Positions 26,334 through 35,499 of a stretch of DNA of 47,016 nt are shown here, piece after piece. The stretch lies in NCBI GenBank assembly GCA_024277285.1, contig JAJRVM010000117.1, positions 1 to 47,016 of the forward strand. Reading direction: 5' to 3'. The notes beneath the pieces are model-generated. The model saw nothing but the letters and a program-made list of their open reading frames with translations, had not been told where the DNA came from and ran no database searches. This stretch comes from Planctomycetota bacterium. GTDB taxonomy: Bacteria; Planctomycetota; Planctomycetia; Pirellulales; Pirellulaceae. Position 1 is the first letter of the stretch. Each line of letters opens with the position of its first letter. A program made the translations under genes and the position numbers.

Positions 26334-27440
26334 TTAGAAATCGAGTCCGGCGCGGATCATGAACGTATCGCCCACCGGATAGTCGATGGTGGTCAAATCG
26401 AATTGGATCTCGCGACTGAAGACATAACCGACTTCAATTCGGTGTGCGGCGCCACCGGGACGTTTACGTTCAACCCCAAGGAAAAGACGCCAGTCGACAT
26501 ACGTCACCATGTCGAACAGATTGGGTCCACGGCGAATTGACCATGTGTCGCCCCCAAACTCACCAGCTAAGTAGACCCAGTCCTCGAACAACCCCGTGGT
26601 CGTGAACCGATAACCGAGTCGAGGTCTTGGAAAAACCATTTCCAAATGGACATCGTCGGTAGGGTCCCAGATCACTCCCACAGCCGGCAACCAATTGACA
26701 TCATTCCGATTGAGGTACAAGATACCGCACAGTACTTGCAACCGCTCGGGAATCACGTCGTACCGGACCAAGGCTTTGGCCTTCAGGCGAAACGCGTCAC
26801 TCTGGACGGAATCGAAATCGCTGTAGACGCCGGGGGCCAGCGACAAGATACCGAGCCAACGGTCGGACAACTTCGGGAGCCACATGAAATCGATGTAGCT
26901 GGCATAGAGCTGGCTCGGTAAGCCGGGAGCTGTGGGTCCATCCAACAACATAAAGTCCAAACCGGGTGTGATGAGCAACGGATAATCGGGCGATGGAAGA
27001 GGCACGGCCACGGTCAGAAACAACTCCGTTTCCACCAGCCCCAAACCGTTGTCACCACTGCCGTTGAACCAGCCCGTGTGAAAAGCCAGTTTTTGAAAGA
27101 AGCCGGTCTTGTGTGACGCGATACGTCCGGTATCCATCGTCAATTCGTCACCCGGTTGCAGCGGTTCCGATTCGGGAGAACTGCCCATCGTGCGGCCCAA
27201 GCTGGCGAATTCGGCAGCCATCCAGCCGGGCGGCGGTGGCAGCGCGGCCGCCGAGGGACCGTTATGCCAGTCATTCTCTGGTAACCGAACAACGAGCGGC
27301 TCGGTTGGCACAAACGCTTCACCCACAGACGGTGCGGTACCGGCTGTGTCGAACCGCTGCGGCTCTTGCTGGGCATACGCGCAACGCGTGGCCATCGCCA
27401 ACAACAGAAGCGTTGCCGTTTTGTTAAGCCAACGACTCAT
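26334..27440 (-). CDS. Outer-membrane beta-barrel protein, DUF6268-like (paralogue 1)
   Basis: This encodes 368 residues with a signal peptide (MSRWLNKTATLLLLAMATRC, cleavage near AYAQQ). After a Pro-rich spacer, the C-terminal 280 residues alternate in barrel fashion: TELFLTVAVPLPSPDYPLLITPG, YASYIDFMWLPKLSDRW, LGILSLAPGVYSDFD, and a final strand ending FMIRAGLDF with a terminal Phe, as expected for BAM-dependent assembly. The C-terminal half aligns along its length with the next minus-strand gene (FPRPRLGYRFTT versus FPRPKLAQQLTT; YLAGEFGGDTWS versus YVGGEYGGGAWT). Family name is by recall. Ligand unknown. Confidence 0.8.
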   Translation of the reverse strand: MSRWLNKTATLLLLAMATRCAYAQQEPQRFDTAGTAPSVGEAFVPTEPLVVRLPENDWHNGPSAAALPPPPGWMAAEFASLGRTMGSSPESEPLQPGDELTMDTGRIASHKTGFFQKLAFHTGWFNGSGDNGLGLVETELFLTVAVPLPSPDYPLLITPGLDFMLLDGPTAPGLPSQLYASYIDFMWLPKLSDRWLGILSLAPGVYSDFDSVQSDAFRLKAKALVRYDVIPERLQVLCGILYLNRNDVNWLPAVGVIWDPTDDVHLEMVFPRPRLGYRFTTTGLFEDWVYLAGEFGGDTWSIRRGPNLFDMVTYVDWRLFLGVERKRPGGAAHRIEVGYVFSREIQFDLTTIDYPVGDTFMIRAGLDF

Positions 27441-27647
27441 GGACCGTTTCTTATCCTGCGACGAGCATCGATCGCGTCACTCGTACTGCGTAACGTTTTG
27501 CATTGCCCCAAAACTACCACACCATGAACAACGTGTCACACAACGCGGTCTGCGTTGCCCAACACCGAACAACTCCACGCGACACACTTGTGGCACCGTG
27601 AAGCCGCGCTAGCTGCAGCCTTTTCGGGATTCGCCCGACGTATGCCA

Positions 27648-29027
27648 CTAATAGTTCCAGCCGATGCGAAGCATAAAGGAGTCGCGCATCGACATGGTCG
27701 AAGGGGTCACGACATAGACAACTTCGCGGTTCGTAACCCATCCCACCTCGGCGAATCCCTTACGACGTCCCTGCTGCAATGCGGTGCCTTGGCCCCACTC
27801 GACGCCAAGCATCAGGCGAACGTCGTTGATGTCAATACGATCACTGAACCCCGCCGTCCGTTCCACCGTCCAGGCGCCACCACCATACTCGCCACCGACA
27901 TACCACCAGACGTCGTTGTTGCCGACCGTGGTAAGTTGTTGGGCCAGTTTAGGGCGAGGGAAGTAAATGTCGAAACGGGTTTTCGAGTTCGGCGTCCATA
28001 ACAACCCGAACGCGGGCAGCAGCTTCAACTTGTTGCGATTGATGTAGACCACACCACCTCGTAGTGTCACGGCGGGGGTCGTACGCAGACGGAACAGGCC
28101 TTGCCCCATGATGCGCCAACTGTTCGTTGTGAATGTGTTGAAGTCACTGAATGCGCCGCCTCGGACCCCTATCTCTCCACCAAATGGCTGCGCCGGATCG
28201 CTCGACCAACCCAAGTCCAGAAACGCACTGTAGGCGTTTGCCGGCAAGTCGCCAAAGGGCGGACGTGGTCCTTGCCATAAGTGCAACGAAAAGGATGGGA
28301 CGACATAAAGCGGTTGCGTGCTGTAAAGGAAGTTAGGAAACGCAACAACGACCGATGAGTCGAAATCGTTGATCCCCAGGTCATTTGCCGCATTGCCGCC
28401 ATCGATGTACGTGTAACGCAAGCGCGGCGTTAGCAACTGCGTCGATGGCATTGCCCAGTTCGGAGCGGCCCAGCCGTTTGGGTAGAGCGACGACGGTACT
28501 GCGTTGGGTGCCGCCCCCGCAGGGTAACCACCGTAGGGAGCCGCCGGTGCGGCGCCGTAGGGAGCCGCCGGTGCCGCGCCATAGGGTGGTGCCGGTGCGG
28601 CGCCATAGGGTGGTACCGCCGTCGCGCCCGGGGGCACACCATAGGGAGCACCCGCTGGCGCGCCGTAGGGCACGGCCGCCGGCATGCCCGGAGACGAGAG
28701 GGTTCCGGCAGGAGCCGCTGCCGGTGGCATCGTGCTGCCGTAGGGCGAAGGTGACGTATTGAAGGTCGGAGGCAATGAAGCCGCACTCGGATTGGCCGAA
28801 TAGGCGTCAAATGCCGGTGCACCGAGTGATGACGGTGCGGCCACGCCGGCCGGTGGAGCAATTCCCGTGCCCGGCTGGGAAAAAGTCCCCGACTGATAGA
28901 CCGTCGTGCGCACTCCGGCCGCCGGCGGCGTTGGGAAGCGAATGCGTGACTGAGCTCGAAGGGAACTCGCGAACGTCATCGCTCCAAGCGCGAATAAACA
29001 CAACGTTGTTTTTGGGAAATGCTGCAC
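27648..29027 (-). CDS. Outer-membrane beta-barrel protein, DUF6268-like (paralogue 2) with Ala-Pro-Tyr-Gly repeats
   Basis: The product is about 459 residues from GTG 29027, which gives a standard signal peptide (TTLCLFALGAMTFASSLRAQ). A longer in-frame start at 29108 would put 27 extra residues before it. Residues about 60-180 are low complexity with repeated AAPYG/APPYG motifs, perhaps a periplasmic or surface spacer. The C-terminal 270 residues form the barrel homologous to the neighbouring gene, ending FMLRIGWNY. The two genes are 207 nt apart on the same strand and likely arose by tandem duplication; only this copy gained the repeat region. Confidence 0.8.
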   Translation of the reverse strand: MQHFPKTTLCLFALGAMTFASSLRAQSRIRFPTPPAAGVRTTVYQSGTFSQPGTGIAPPAGVAAPSSLGAPAFDAYSANPSAASLPPTFNTSPSPYGSTMPPAAAPAGTLSSPGMPAAVPYGAPAGAPYGVPPGATAVPPYGAAPAPPYGAAPAAPYGAAPAAPYGGYPAGAAPNAVPSSLYPNGWAAPNWAMPSTQLLTPRLRYTYIDGGNAANDLGINDFDSSVVVAFPNFLYSTQPLYVVPSFSLHLWQGPRPPFGDLPANAYSAFLDLGWSSDPAQPFGGEIGVRGGAFSDFNTFTTNSWRIMGQGLFRLRTTPAVTLRGGVVYINRNKLKLLPAFGLLWTPNSKTRFDIYFPRPKLAQQLTTVGNNDVWWYVGGEYGGGAWTVERTAGFSDRIDINDVRLMLGVEWGQGTALQQGRRKGFAEVGWVTNREVVYVVTPSTMSMRDSFMLRIGWNY

Positions 29028-29499
29028 GACGGACTCAAGTCGGTTGCGGTGAATTGACGATATTAGTCGGATCGAAGAAGAGGTGGGGTTAAGTAGCAAA
29101 CCCGCCAAGCACCGTCAAGACCGATCGCCATGCAAAAACAGGGTTGGGTGGACCTTGCGATTTGCAATGGGCACGGCATTTTCGCGTGGCGGCAGCGTGG
29201 CAGGTGCATACAATTCCCACCGCGCGTCCGTACCACTGCTCATTCCGCACGTTTCCTAACGGCAGCCACCTCAACAAAGTCACCAATCGACGCGAACACG
29301 CGAATGCCAAGTTGAGCAGTGTGAAGCGGTGATCGAGCTGCAAGATGGAGAGTCGCAAAACGGCTTACACTGCGTGCAGTGTGTGACGGCGTGACGCTTG
29401 AACGTTTAGAAGTGCCAGATCGATCGGGTTCGTGAATTCGTTTGCGCATGCAGTAGCACACGAAGACACACCAAAAGCCGCTCAACGCTGTTTAGCGTC
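29028..29499. other. Intergenic region with mosaic repeat copy C
   Basis: No convincing gene. On the minus strand it holds the blocks shared with 24.4-24.6 kb in the order 3-1-2. The rest is unremarkable. Confidence 0.55.
29181..29395 (-). repeat. Dispersed mosaic repeat, copy C (blocks 3-1-2)
   Basis: Read on the minus strand: block 3 (29395 to 29366, around CACTGCACGCAGTG), block 1 (29290 to 29242, CTGCCGTTAGGAAACGTGCG) and block 2 (29225 to 29181, GGGAATTGTATGCACCTGCC then ACGCTGCCGCCACGC). Blocks 1 and 2 are adjacent here but separated at copy B. Confidence 0.65.
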
Positions 29500-30078
29500 T
29501 CAGGAGATCTCATCCGATTCTTCAAGCACTTCACCAAGTAGGTGGAATAGACCAAGTTGTTCCGCTAGTTTTTCGATGAGGCGACGATCCACTGCGGACG
29601 CTGCTCGAAACACTTGCCTCAAATCGCGGCGACTCTTATGGCTCCCCTTGCTGATCCAAACTAGCTTGGAAGCGGCGACATCAGCACACGAGGCCAGCGG
29701 CAACTCTTCATCCTCGAAAACTCTCCGCATGACGGAACGATCCAGTTCCCCCGGAATCAGCTCTCTCGGATAAATGTCCAACTTGAGAGACTCAACTCCG
29801 TCGAGCAGTTGGAACATTCCCTGCAATGCGATTGCCTCGCGGACCGAATCCGGCTCAAAAATGAAATCCGATTCGTCAAGGCACTCCAGAAAAGAAACTA
29901 AAGTCGACGCTGTCCGAGCATTGTCAATGACAATATCGATGTCCTGCGTCAATCGCGGCTCACCGTAATACACCGAGGCGATGCCGCCAGTCAGATGAAA
30001 GCGAATCCCCAGTTTTCCAAATATATGGGTGGCCTTGCCGAGCGTCGCGCGAAATGCGTCAATGGGAAACATCGGCAA
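29500..30078 (-). CDS. Nucleotidyltransferase-fold protein (AbiEii/MNT-like), predicted toxin-type partner
   Basis: This 192-residue protein has the polymerase-beta-like nucleotidyltransferase signature: FHLTGGIASVYYGEPRLTQDIDIVID (about 27-52), meaning GG, a helix turn, and the metal-binding D-x-D of DIDIVID. LKLDIYPRELIPGE provides the third acidic strand, and a basic helical segment follows (SKLVWISKGSHKSRRDLRQVF). Such enzymes transfer nucleotides to RNA or protein; many serve as toxins or antitoxins paired with a small gene. Its ATG overlaps the end of the 79-residue gene by 20 nt, indicating co-translation. The substrate is unknown. Confidence 0.82.
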   Translation of the reverse strand: MPMFPIDAFRATLGKATHIFGKLGIRFHLTGGIASVYYGEPRLTQDIDIVIDNARTASTLVSFLECLDESDFIFEPDSVREAIALQGMFQLLDGVESLKLDIYPRELIPGELDRSVMRRVFEDEELPLASCADVAASKLVWISKGSHKSRRDLRQVFRAASAVDRRLIEKLAEQLGLFHLLGEVLEESDEIS

Positions 30079-30298
30079 GTATTCTCTCGATCATTGGGCG
30101 CGCCACGCGATCGCTCCCGTAGAGTCGGAGGGCGACTTCCCATTTAAGACGTTCTTCAGGAAGCGGTCCCTTTTCCGCAGTGATTTGGCGGGCAATCATT
30201 TCTCGCGACCACTTCAGCAACGCCGACGATCGCGCAACTCGCTCGGCACCAGTCAGAGCGGCCATACGTGATTGGTATTCGATTTCGATCGAGGACAT
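30059..30298 (-). CDS. Small conserved-looking protein paired with the nucleotidyltransferase
   Basis: This encodes 79 residues starting MSSIEIEYQSRMAALTG at 30298. The motif pattern (RMAALTGAERVARSSALLKW, then a segment with LKWEVALRLYGSDRVARPMI) is the sort of short helical protein I recall beside nucleotidyltransferase genes. It precedes and overlaps that gene by 20 nt, so it is probably the first gene of a two-gene module. No DNA-binding motif is evident. A longer in-frame reading to 30640 overlaps sucD and is rejected. It may be an antitoxin-like partner or an RNA-binding adaptor (inference). Confidence 0.75.
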   Translation of the reverse strand: MSSIEIEYQSRMAALTGAERVARSSALLKWSREMIARQITAEKGPLPEERLKWEVALRLYGSDRVARPMIERILADVSH

Positions 30299-30392
30299 TG
30301 TCAGAGATCTACGAGAGGAGTGCCGGCATTTGCTTAGCCACAACCGAAATGGCATCGAGATCCAAACCTCTTGCTGCCCCAGCAGGCTTACC

Positions 30393-31268
30393 TCATGCTG
30401 CAGCGAGCGCACGTTGGACGGCTTCGCCCATGTCCGCGGGGCTCTCGGCCACCTCGATTCCCGCATCGCGCAGTGCGGCGATTTTTTCGTCAGCCGTTCC
30501 CTTACCACCAGAGATAATGGCACCGGCATGGCCCATTCGCTTGCCAGGCGGTGCCGTTCGCCCGGCAATGAAGGCGGCCACCGGCTTGGAAACATGCTTT
30601 TTGATGAACGCGGCAGCCTCCTCCTCGGCCGATCCACCAATTTCGCCGATCATCAAGATCGCCTCGGTTTGGTCATCTTGCTGGAATCGTTCCAGCAGAT
30701 CGATAAACGACGTACCGACGATCGGATCGCCTCCCAAACCGACGCACGTGGACTGGCCCAGTTTGGCGTTGGTCGTTTGCCAGACGGCTTCATACGTCAG
30801 GGTCCCGCTCCGGCTGATCACGCCGACGCACCCGTTCTGGTGGATGTAGCCTGGCATGATGCCGATCTTGCATTCACCTGGTGAGATGATCCCGGGACAA
30901 TTTGGCCCGATCAGCGTCGACGCGCTGCGTAGCACGGTTTCGTAAACGGCCACCATATCGATCGTCGGGACCCCTTCGGTGATCGCCGCGATAACGGGAA
31001 TTCCCGCATCGATCGCTTCGAGGATCGCATCGGCCGTGAACGGAGCCGGCACAAAGATCATGCTGGCATTCGCGCCGGTTTCGGCGACCGCCTGCTCGAC
31101 CGAATCGAACACGGGCAGCCCCTCAACCGTTTGGCCGCCCTTACCGGGCGTGACCCCGCCAACCATTTTCGTGCCGTAGGCGAGACAACCTTGCGTATGG
31201 AACGTCCCTGCCGCACCGGTAATCCCCTGGCAGATCACACGTGTTTCTTTGTTGACCAAGATACTCAT
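30393..31268 (-). CDS. sucD: Succinyl-CoA synthetase alpha subunit
   Basis: SucD (291 aa from ATG 31268) binds CoA and carries the phospho-histidine in the substrate-level phosphorylation step of the TCA cycle. The CoA-binding start is [17 protein letters not shown], followed by [39 protein letters not shown], and the active His in [15 protein letters not shown] (about 239). AAGGGGATGG supports the start. It lies 74 nt after sucC. Confidence 0.97.
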   Translation of the reverse strand: MSILVNKETRVICQGITGAAGTFHTQGCLAYGTKMVGGVTPGKGGQTVEGLPVFDSVEQAVAETGANASMIFVPAPFTADAILEAIDAGIPVIAAITEGVPTIDMVAVYETVLRSASTLIGPNCPGIISPGECKIGIMPGYIHQNGCVGVISRSGTLTYEAVWQTTNAKLGQSTCVGLGGDPIVGTSFIDLLERFQQDDQTEAILMIGEIGGSAEEEAAAFIKKHVSKPVAAFIAGRTAPPGKRMGHAGAIISGGKGTADEKIAALRDAGIEVAESPADMGEAVQRALAAA

Positions 31269-31342
31269 CGAAGAACCATCCCCTTCTGAATCAAGCGGCC
31301 TGCAACCAGCTAGGTTCACAACCGCGTTCGAGCTATTCGGCT

Positions 31343-32533
31343 TCACGCATGCGTCGCGGCAGCAACGACTTTCTTGGCCGCGTCAGTCAAGCTTTCAGCA
31401 GCAATAATATCCAATCCGCTCGCCGCCAAGATCTTGCGTCCTTGTTCCACTTCGGTTCCTTCCAATCGCACCACCAACGGCACCTTGAAACCAACCTGTT
31501 GCGATGCTTCAACCAGCGCATTGGCGATAGTCGTGCAACGTGCGATACCTCCAAAGATATTTACCAAGACCGCCTTAACCGTCGGGTCATCCAAAAGGAT
31601 CCTAAACGCCTCGGTCACCTGTTGCGTATCGGCACCACCACCGACGTCAAGGAAATTAGCCGGTTCACCGCCATGTAGTTTAATCAGATCCATCGTGCTC
31701 ATCGCCAGTCCGGCACCATTGACCAAGCAGCCAATATTGCCGTCCAGGTTTACATAACTGAGTCCCGCTTTGGCGGCGCGCACTTCAGCCGGATCCTCTT
31801 CGGACAGGTCGCGCAGTTCGGCGATCGCCGCGTGTCGAAAGAGTGCGTTATCGTCAAACGTCATCTTCGCATCGAGCGCGACGAGGGCGCCGTCACCCGT
31901 TACGACCAGCGGGTTGATCTCCGTCAAGCTACAATCGGAGCCAACAAAGACGCGGCAGAGTGCTTTCATGAACGCGTCGGCGGCACGCACGGTCGGTCCG
32001 GTCAGACCAAGTTTTGCGCACAACTTGCGTACCTGAAAACTCTGCAGACCACGGGCCGGATCGAAATGCTCCTTGAGAATCAGCTCGGGAGTTTCCGCCG
32101 CCACTTTTTCAATCTCGACCCCCCCTTCGGTCGACATCATCAGCACGGGCCGAGCGGCGGCACGATCCAATACGATGCCGAGATAGAGTTCGCGCGCGAT
32201 ATCGCAACCTTGCTCAACCAACACTTGCCGCACGGTCTGACCGGCCGGCCCCGTCTGAATGGTGACCAGTTTCTTACCAATCAGGCGTCGTGCCACCGTC
32301 GCCGCTTCCTCCGCACTGTGCACCAATTGGACGCCATGTTGCTCGGGATCGTCCAAGACCGTCCCTTTGCCGCGGCCGCCCGCGTGGATCTGCGCTTTGA
32401 CCACCGCCACAGGGCTGTCCAGCTGCGAGTAGGCTTGCGCCGCTTCGTCCGCCGAACGTGCAACGATGCCCGGCAGGACCGCAACGCCGGCGTCGCGAAG
32501 CAACTGCTTGGCTTGGAATTCGTGGATCTTCAT
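31343..32533 (-). CDS. sucC: Succinyl-CoA synthetase beta subunit (ADP-forming type)
   Basis: SucC (396 aa) starts at ATG 32533 ([22 protein letters not shown]). It has the ATP-grasp lysine/Gly loop [12 protein letters not shown] (about 45-56), LTEINPLVV for metal binding, FDDNALFRH, and the C-terminal domain with [17 protein letters not shown] and [19 protein letters not shown] precedes the ATG and is embedded in the end of a dispersed repeat copy. Together with sucD it forms the usual two-gene operon. An upstream in-frame ATG at 32578 would translate repeat sequence and is rejected. Confidence 0.97.
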   Translation of the reverse strand: MKIHEFQAKQLLRDAGVAVLPGIVARSADEAAQAYSQLDSPVAVVKAQIHAGGRGKGTVLDDPEQHGVQLVHSAEEAATVARRLIGKKLVTIQTGPAGQTVRQVLVEQGCDIARELYLGIVLDRAAARPVLMMSTEGGVEIEKVAAETPELILKEHFDPARGLQSFQVRKLCAKLGLTGPTVRAADAFMKALCRVFVGSDCSLTEINPLVVTGDGALVALDAKMTFDDNALFRHAAIAELRDLSEEDPAEVRAAKAGLSYVNLDGNIGCLVNGAGLAMSTMDLIKLHGGEPANFLDVGGGADTQQVTEAFRILLDDPTVKAVLVNIFGGIARCTTIANALVEASQQVGFKVPLVVRLEGTEVEQGRKILAASGLDIIAAESLTDAAKKVVAAATHA

Positions 32534-32544
32534 CGATAGCACCC

Positions 32545-32660
32545 TCAGAACGTGTTTTGAAAATGGTTCCCAACGCACAATCGGTTCGATTTCAACCTCG
32601 ATTGTGGAGCAGAACCCAAGTGATCTTTGGCCAAGTGATCTTCGGCTCCGAGCCGCTCCT
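32545..32660 (-). repeat. Dispersed intergenic repeat, copy 2 (upstream of sucC)
   Basis: On the minus strand this matches 9151-9249. The main difference is an extra 15 bp, a tandem copy of CCRAAGATCACTTGG (plus-strand units at 32616-32630 and 32631-32645). The element ends with ACACGTTCTGA just before the sucC ribosome site, 11 nt from the start codon. Confidence 0.87.
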
Positions 32661-33060
32661 TCGCAAATTCCGAAACACGTTCACTGGTTCGCAACGCGGT
32701 TATTAGAACGTGCGGCAGTGGATACCCGATCAAGTCGGACGCGACCCACCAGGGCGATCCAGAAGGTGATCACCGTCTCCCCCTGCCCGTCCCCGACACA
32801 CGGCACCTGTACGGCAAACATGCAGTGCGTCCCGGAACTCTCAGGATGCGATTTTATGCCGCTCGGTAACGTCTGGCAAGCGGTACGGCGAGCGTTGGGG
32901 GCGGGGGTCGATCCCGAACGCTGAGAGCCGGGAACATAGATAGCCGGATAACCGTTCACGGAGATGTGGCCATGAACAGCACGCAGGAGGGGTACCGCCG
33001 ATGACCGCCCTCGTAGGCACCAGAGAAAAAAAGCCCTTCGTCGGACTTGCCCTCCCCCGG

Positions 33061-33099
33061 AGAGCACGACTGGAGAGCACGACTGGAGAGCACGACTGG
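33061..33099. repeat. 13-bp tandem repeat, 3 perfect copies
   Basis: AGAGCACGACTGG repeats at 33061-33073, 33074-33086 and 33087-33099 in otherwise featureless intergenic DNA. Confidence 0.95.
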
Positions 33100-33327
33100 T
33101 CAGCTACAAGCCCTCTCCCATTGTTCTCGTTGGGAGAAACGAACATCTTTCCATTAATCGCCGCTGTGCTGAGACCGAATCGAGACGCGGTTTGCTTCAG
33201 GATGGGCCGCGCGCCTTTCAAACTGGGCAATGGATCGGCTTGCGCGTGAATCGAACGCATGACCGCCGCCGAACCAACATTCGCACCAGCGCGCGTTTTC
33301 GTGCAAGACCGTGGCAGCAAGCCACAA

Positions 33328-34710
33328 CTACATATGCGTGGCCTGCGATTCCAGCCCGAGTCGTTTCATTTTCTTATAGAGCGTGGTGCGATTGATACCC
33401 AGCGTTTCGGCGGTCAGGTTGCGGTTCCAGTTATGGGCCTTCAACACGCCGAGAATAATCTGCCGTTCGGGGCCAGCCAGCGCTTCCTTAAGAGTCTGGC
33501 CGGTCTCGGGAATTGGCCGGAGCGTCGCACCGGCGGCAACCTCGTCCGGAAGGTCTTCGACGGTGACGATCGGTCCCTTTCCCAACAACACGGCACGTTC
33601 GACTACATTTTGCAATTCACGTACATTACCGGGCCAGTGATAGTGTTGCAGGGCGGCGAGCGCTTCATCACTGAATCCACTCACCGGCTTGTTCGCATCC
33701 TCACGTACTTCCCGCAGGAAGTGCTGAGCCAACAAGTTGATATCGGCGATGCGCTCGCGCAGCGAGGGCAGCTCGATATTGATCACGTTGACACGGTAAT
33801 AGAGGTCCTGCCGAAACCGCCCTTCCGCCACTGCTTGAGCCAGGTTCTCATTGGTTGCCAACACGACGCGTGTGTCCACGTGAAACGTCTTGTTGCCTCC
33901 CACCTGTTCAAACGTGAACTCTTGCAGGACGCGAAGCAATTTAACTTGCATCCCGGGCGTGGCAGTACCGATTTCGTCCAGAAACAGGGTTCCCCCATGC
34001 GCTTGCTGGAACTTGCCGATCTTGTCGGTTGACGCACCGGTGAAGGCACCGGCGACGTGCCCGAACAACTCGCTTTCGAGCAGTGCTTCGGGCAACGCTC
34101 CACAAGCCACCTCCACAAACGGTCCATCGCGACGTCCACTACGACGATGAATCGCACGTGCGATTAATGACTTGCCCGTCCCGCTCTCGCCTGAGACCAG
34201 GATCGTGGCTTTGGTGTCCGCCACGCTGTCGATCATATCAAAAACTCGCTGCATACGGCGGTCATGGCCAATGATGTTGTCCATACCGTAACGCATGTCA
34301 AGTTGTTCGCGGAGCTGCTGGTTTTCCTCGACAACCTTGCGTTGGGACAGCGCTCGATTGATGGCCAACTCCAACTCCTGGTCGATCAGCGGCTTGGTCA
34401 GCAGGTCGAAAGCTCCCGCGCGGATTGCTTCGACGCCCGTTTCAATGGTCCCGTAGCCCGTCAACAAGATGACCGGAAGCTCGGGGTATTTCTTGCGGCT
34501 GTGTGCCAACAGATCGAACCCGTCACCGTCTTGCAAGCGAACGTCGGCCAAGAGCAAATCGGGAAGAGCCGCCTTCAATTGCTCGACCGCCTCGTGGTAA
34601 CCAGACGCTTCGGCAACTTCGTATCCTTGCATGCGCAACCAACCGGCCATGGAATCGAGCAGGCTGCGGTCGTCGTCGACCAATAGAAGGGAACCGTTTT
34701 CTGGCGTCAT
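33328..34710 (-). CDS. Sigma-54-dependent response regulator (NtrC family)
   Basis: The 460-residue product has three domains. The N-terminal receiver has Asp56 in [13 protein letters not shown] as phospho-acceptor and LLTKP for the Lys. The AAA+ domain contains Walker A GESGTGKS (174-181), the sigma-54 contact loop GAFTGA (221-226), Walker [11 protein letters not shown] and the [10 protein letters not shown] segment. The C-terminus is a Fis-type helix-turn-helix ([21 protein letters not shown]). It should activate sigma-54 promoters when phosphorylated. No sensor kinase gene is next to it, so the input and targets are unknown. Confidence 0.96.
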   Translation of the reverse strand: MTPENGSLLLVDDDRSLLDSMAGWLRMQGYEVAEASGYHEAVEQLKAALPDLLLADVRLQDGDGFDLLAHSRKKYPELPVILLTGYGTIETGVEAIRAGAFDLLTKPLIDQELELAINRALSQRKVVEENQQLREQLDMRYGMDNIIGHDRRMQRVFDMIDSVADTKATILVSGESGTGKSLIARAIHRRSGRRDGPFVEVACGALPEALLESELFGHVAGAFTGASTDKIGKFQQAHGGTLFLDEIGTATPGMQVKLLRVLQEFTFEQVGGNKTFHVDTRVVLATNENLAQAVAEGRFRQDLYYRVNVINIELPSLRERIADINLLAQHFLREVREDANKPVSGFSDEALAALQHYHWPGNVRELQNVVERAVLLGKGPIVTVEDLPDEVAAGATLRPIPETGQTLKEALAGPERQIILGVLKAHNWNRNLTAETLGINRTTLYKKMKRLGLESQATHM

Positions 34711-35499
34711 CGTGCGAAACCTTTTGCGGAGCTCTTACGGAACGATCAACGATCTCTCGCGGAACGACATGTGACAGGGGCCTGCCGGCAGATCGAAGTG
34801 CCTGGCACGCATCATCACAACGACCCAAACGCTTTCATCTACCGCAATCCTGGACAGCCAATGGGGCAGGTGCTCTCGGGGACCGGTACATTCTGCTGCT
34901 CGAGGCCACGCGGCACATGGCCAGCACATTCGCCGGCTCGGCCCCGCCCGACCGGACGACCCCGCGTTGCGTTTTCTCACTCAAACGTAGCTCAAAAAAC
35001 GCGCTGTTCGCTTTTGGCGACACAAATTTGGAGTTGTACCGCTGAGCGCCGGATTACCAGCGATTCCCCAATATTTCAGAACGAATCGACCTGAGTGTGC
35101 CACGCCAAGTAGCACGTTGGTGTGGTGCTTGGCGAACTTATCCCACATAACTCCACCCCCCTTTCGGAAGCATCGCAATGAATCGCGAGCAGTGTCACGT
35201 CGCGCGCAAGCGCGCGTTGCCGCGGGCAATACGGCAATTCCACGCGATTGAGACCGGCAGGGCCTAGTCAGCATGCGCAAGCCATGTAGACTAAAAGAAT
35301 AGTTAGTTGCTTGCGCTCTCTCTTTCTTGTACCTTTTTGGTTTTGGCGTGACGGGTTGCTCGCAAGCTCGTCCGCCGACAAACGTCTTTCCTGGCTGATC
35401 GACGCTTGAGCAAGTTGCTCCATCGAATAAATCTTTTTGGGGCTCCTGCAGACATCTCGAGTTCACGTTCTGTTTTTTGTTGGATGTAAGGAGTGTTGT
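34711..35499. other. Long divergent intergenic region between the two regulators
   Basis: This 789-bp spacer lies between the divergent NtrC-type and NarL-type genes. Several open frames exist on both strands but none shows protein-like composition or a ribosome site. No repeat array is obvious. Both promoters should be here. Confidence 0.45.

Larger units (their letters stand above)
32534..33327. other. Long intergenic region upstream of sucC
   Basis: This 794-bp region separates sucC from the NtrC-type regulator (both minus). It contains the second dispersed repeat copy (32545-32660), a 15-bp tandem pair inside it (32616-32645) and a 13-bp triple (33061-33099). Around 32852-32885 (TGCCGCTCGGTAACGT then GCGGTACGG) there is weak resemblance to block 1 of the mosaic element. 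I see no believable gene. Confidence 0.6.

Noticed and set aside
33001..33249. 82-codon frame in the sucC upstream region
   Set aside because: It runs through the 13-bp array and has no ribosome site or protein-like pattern.
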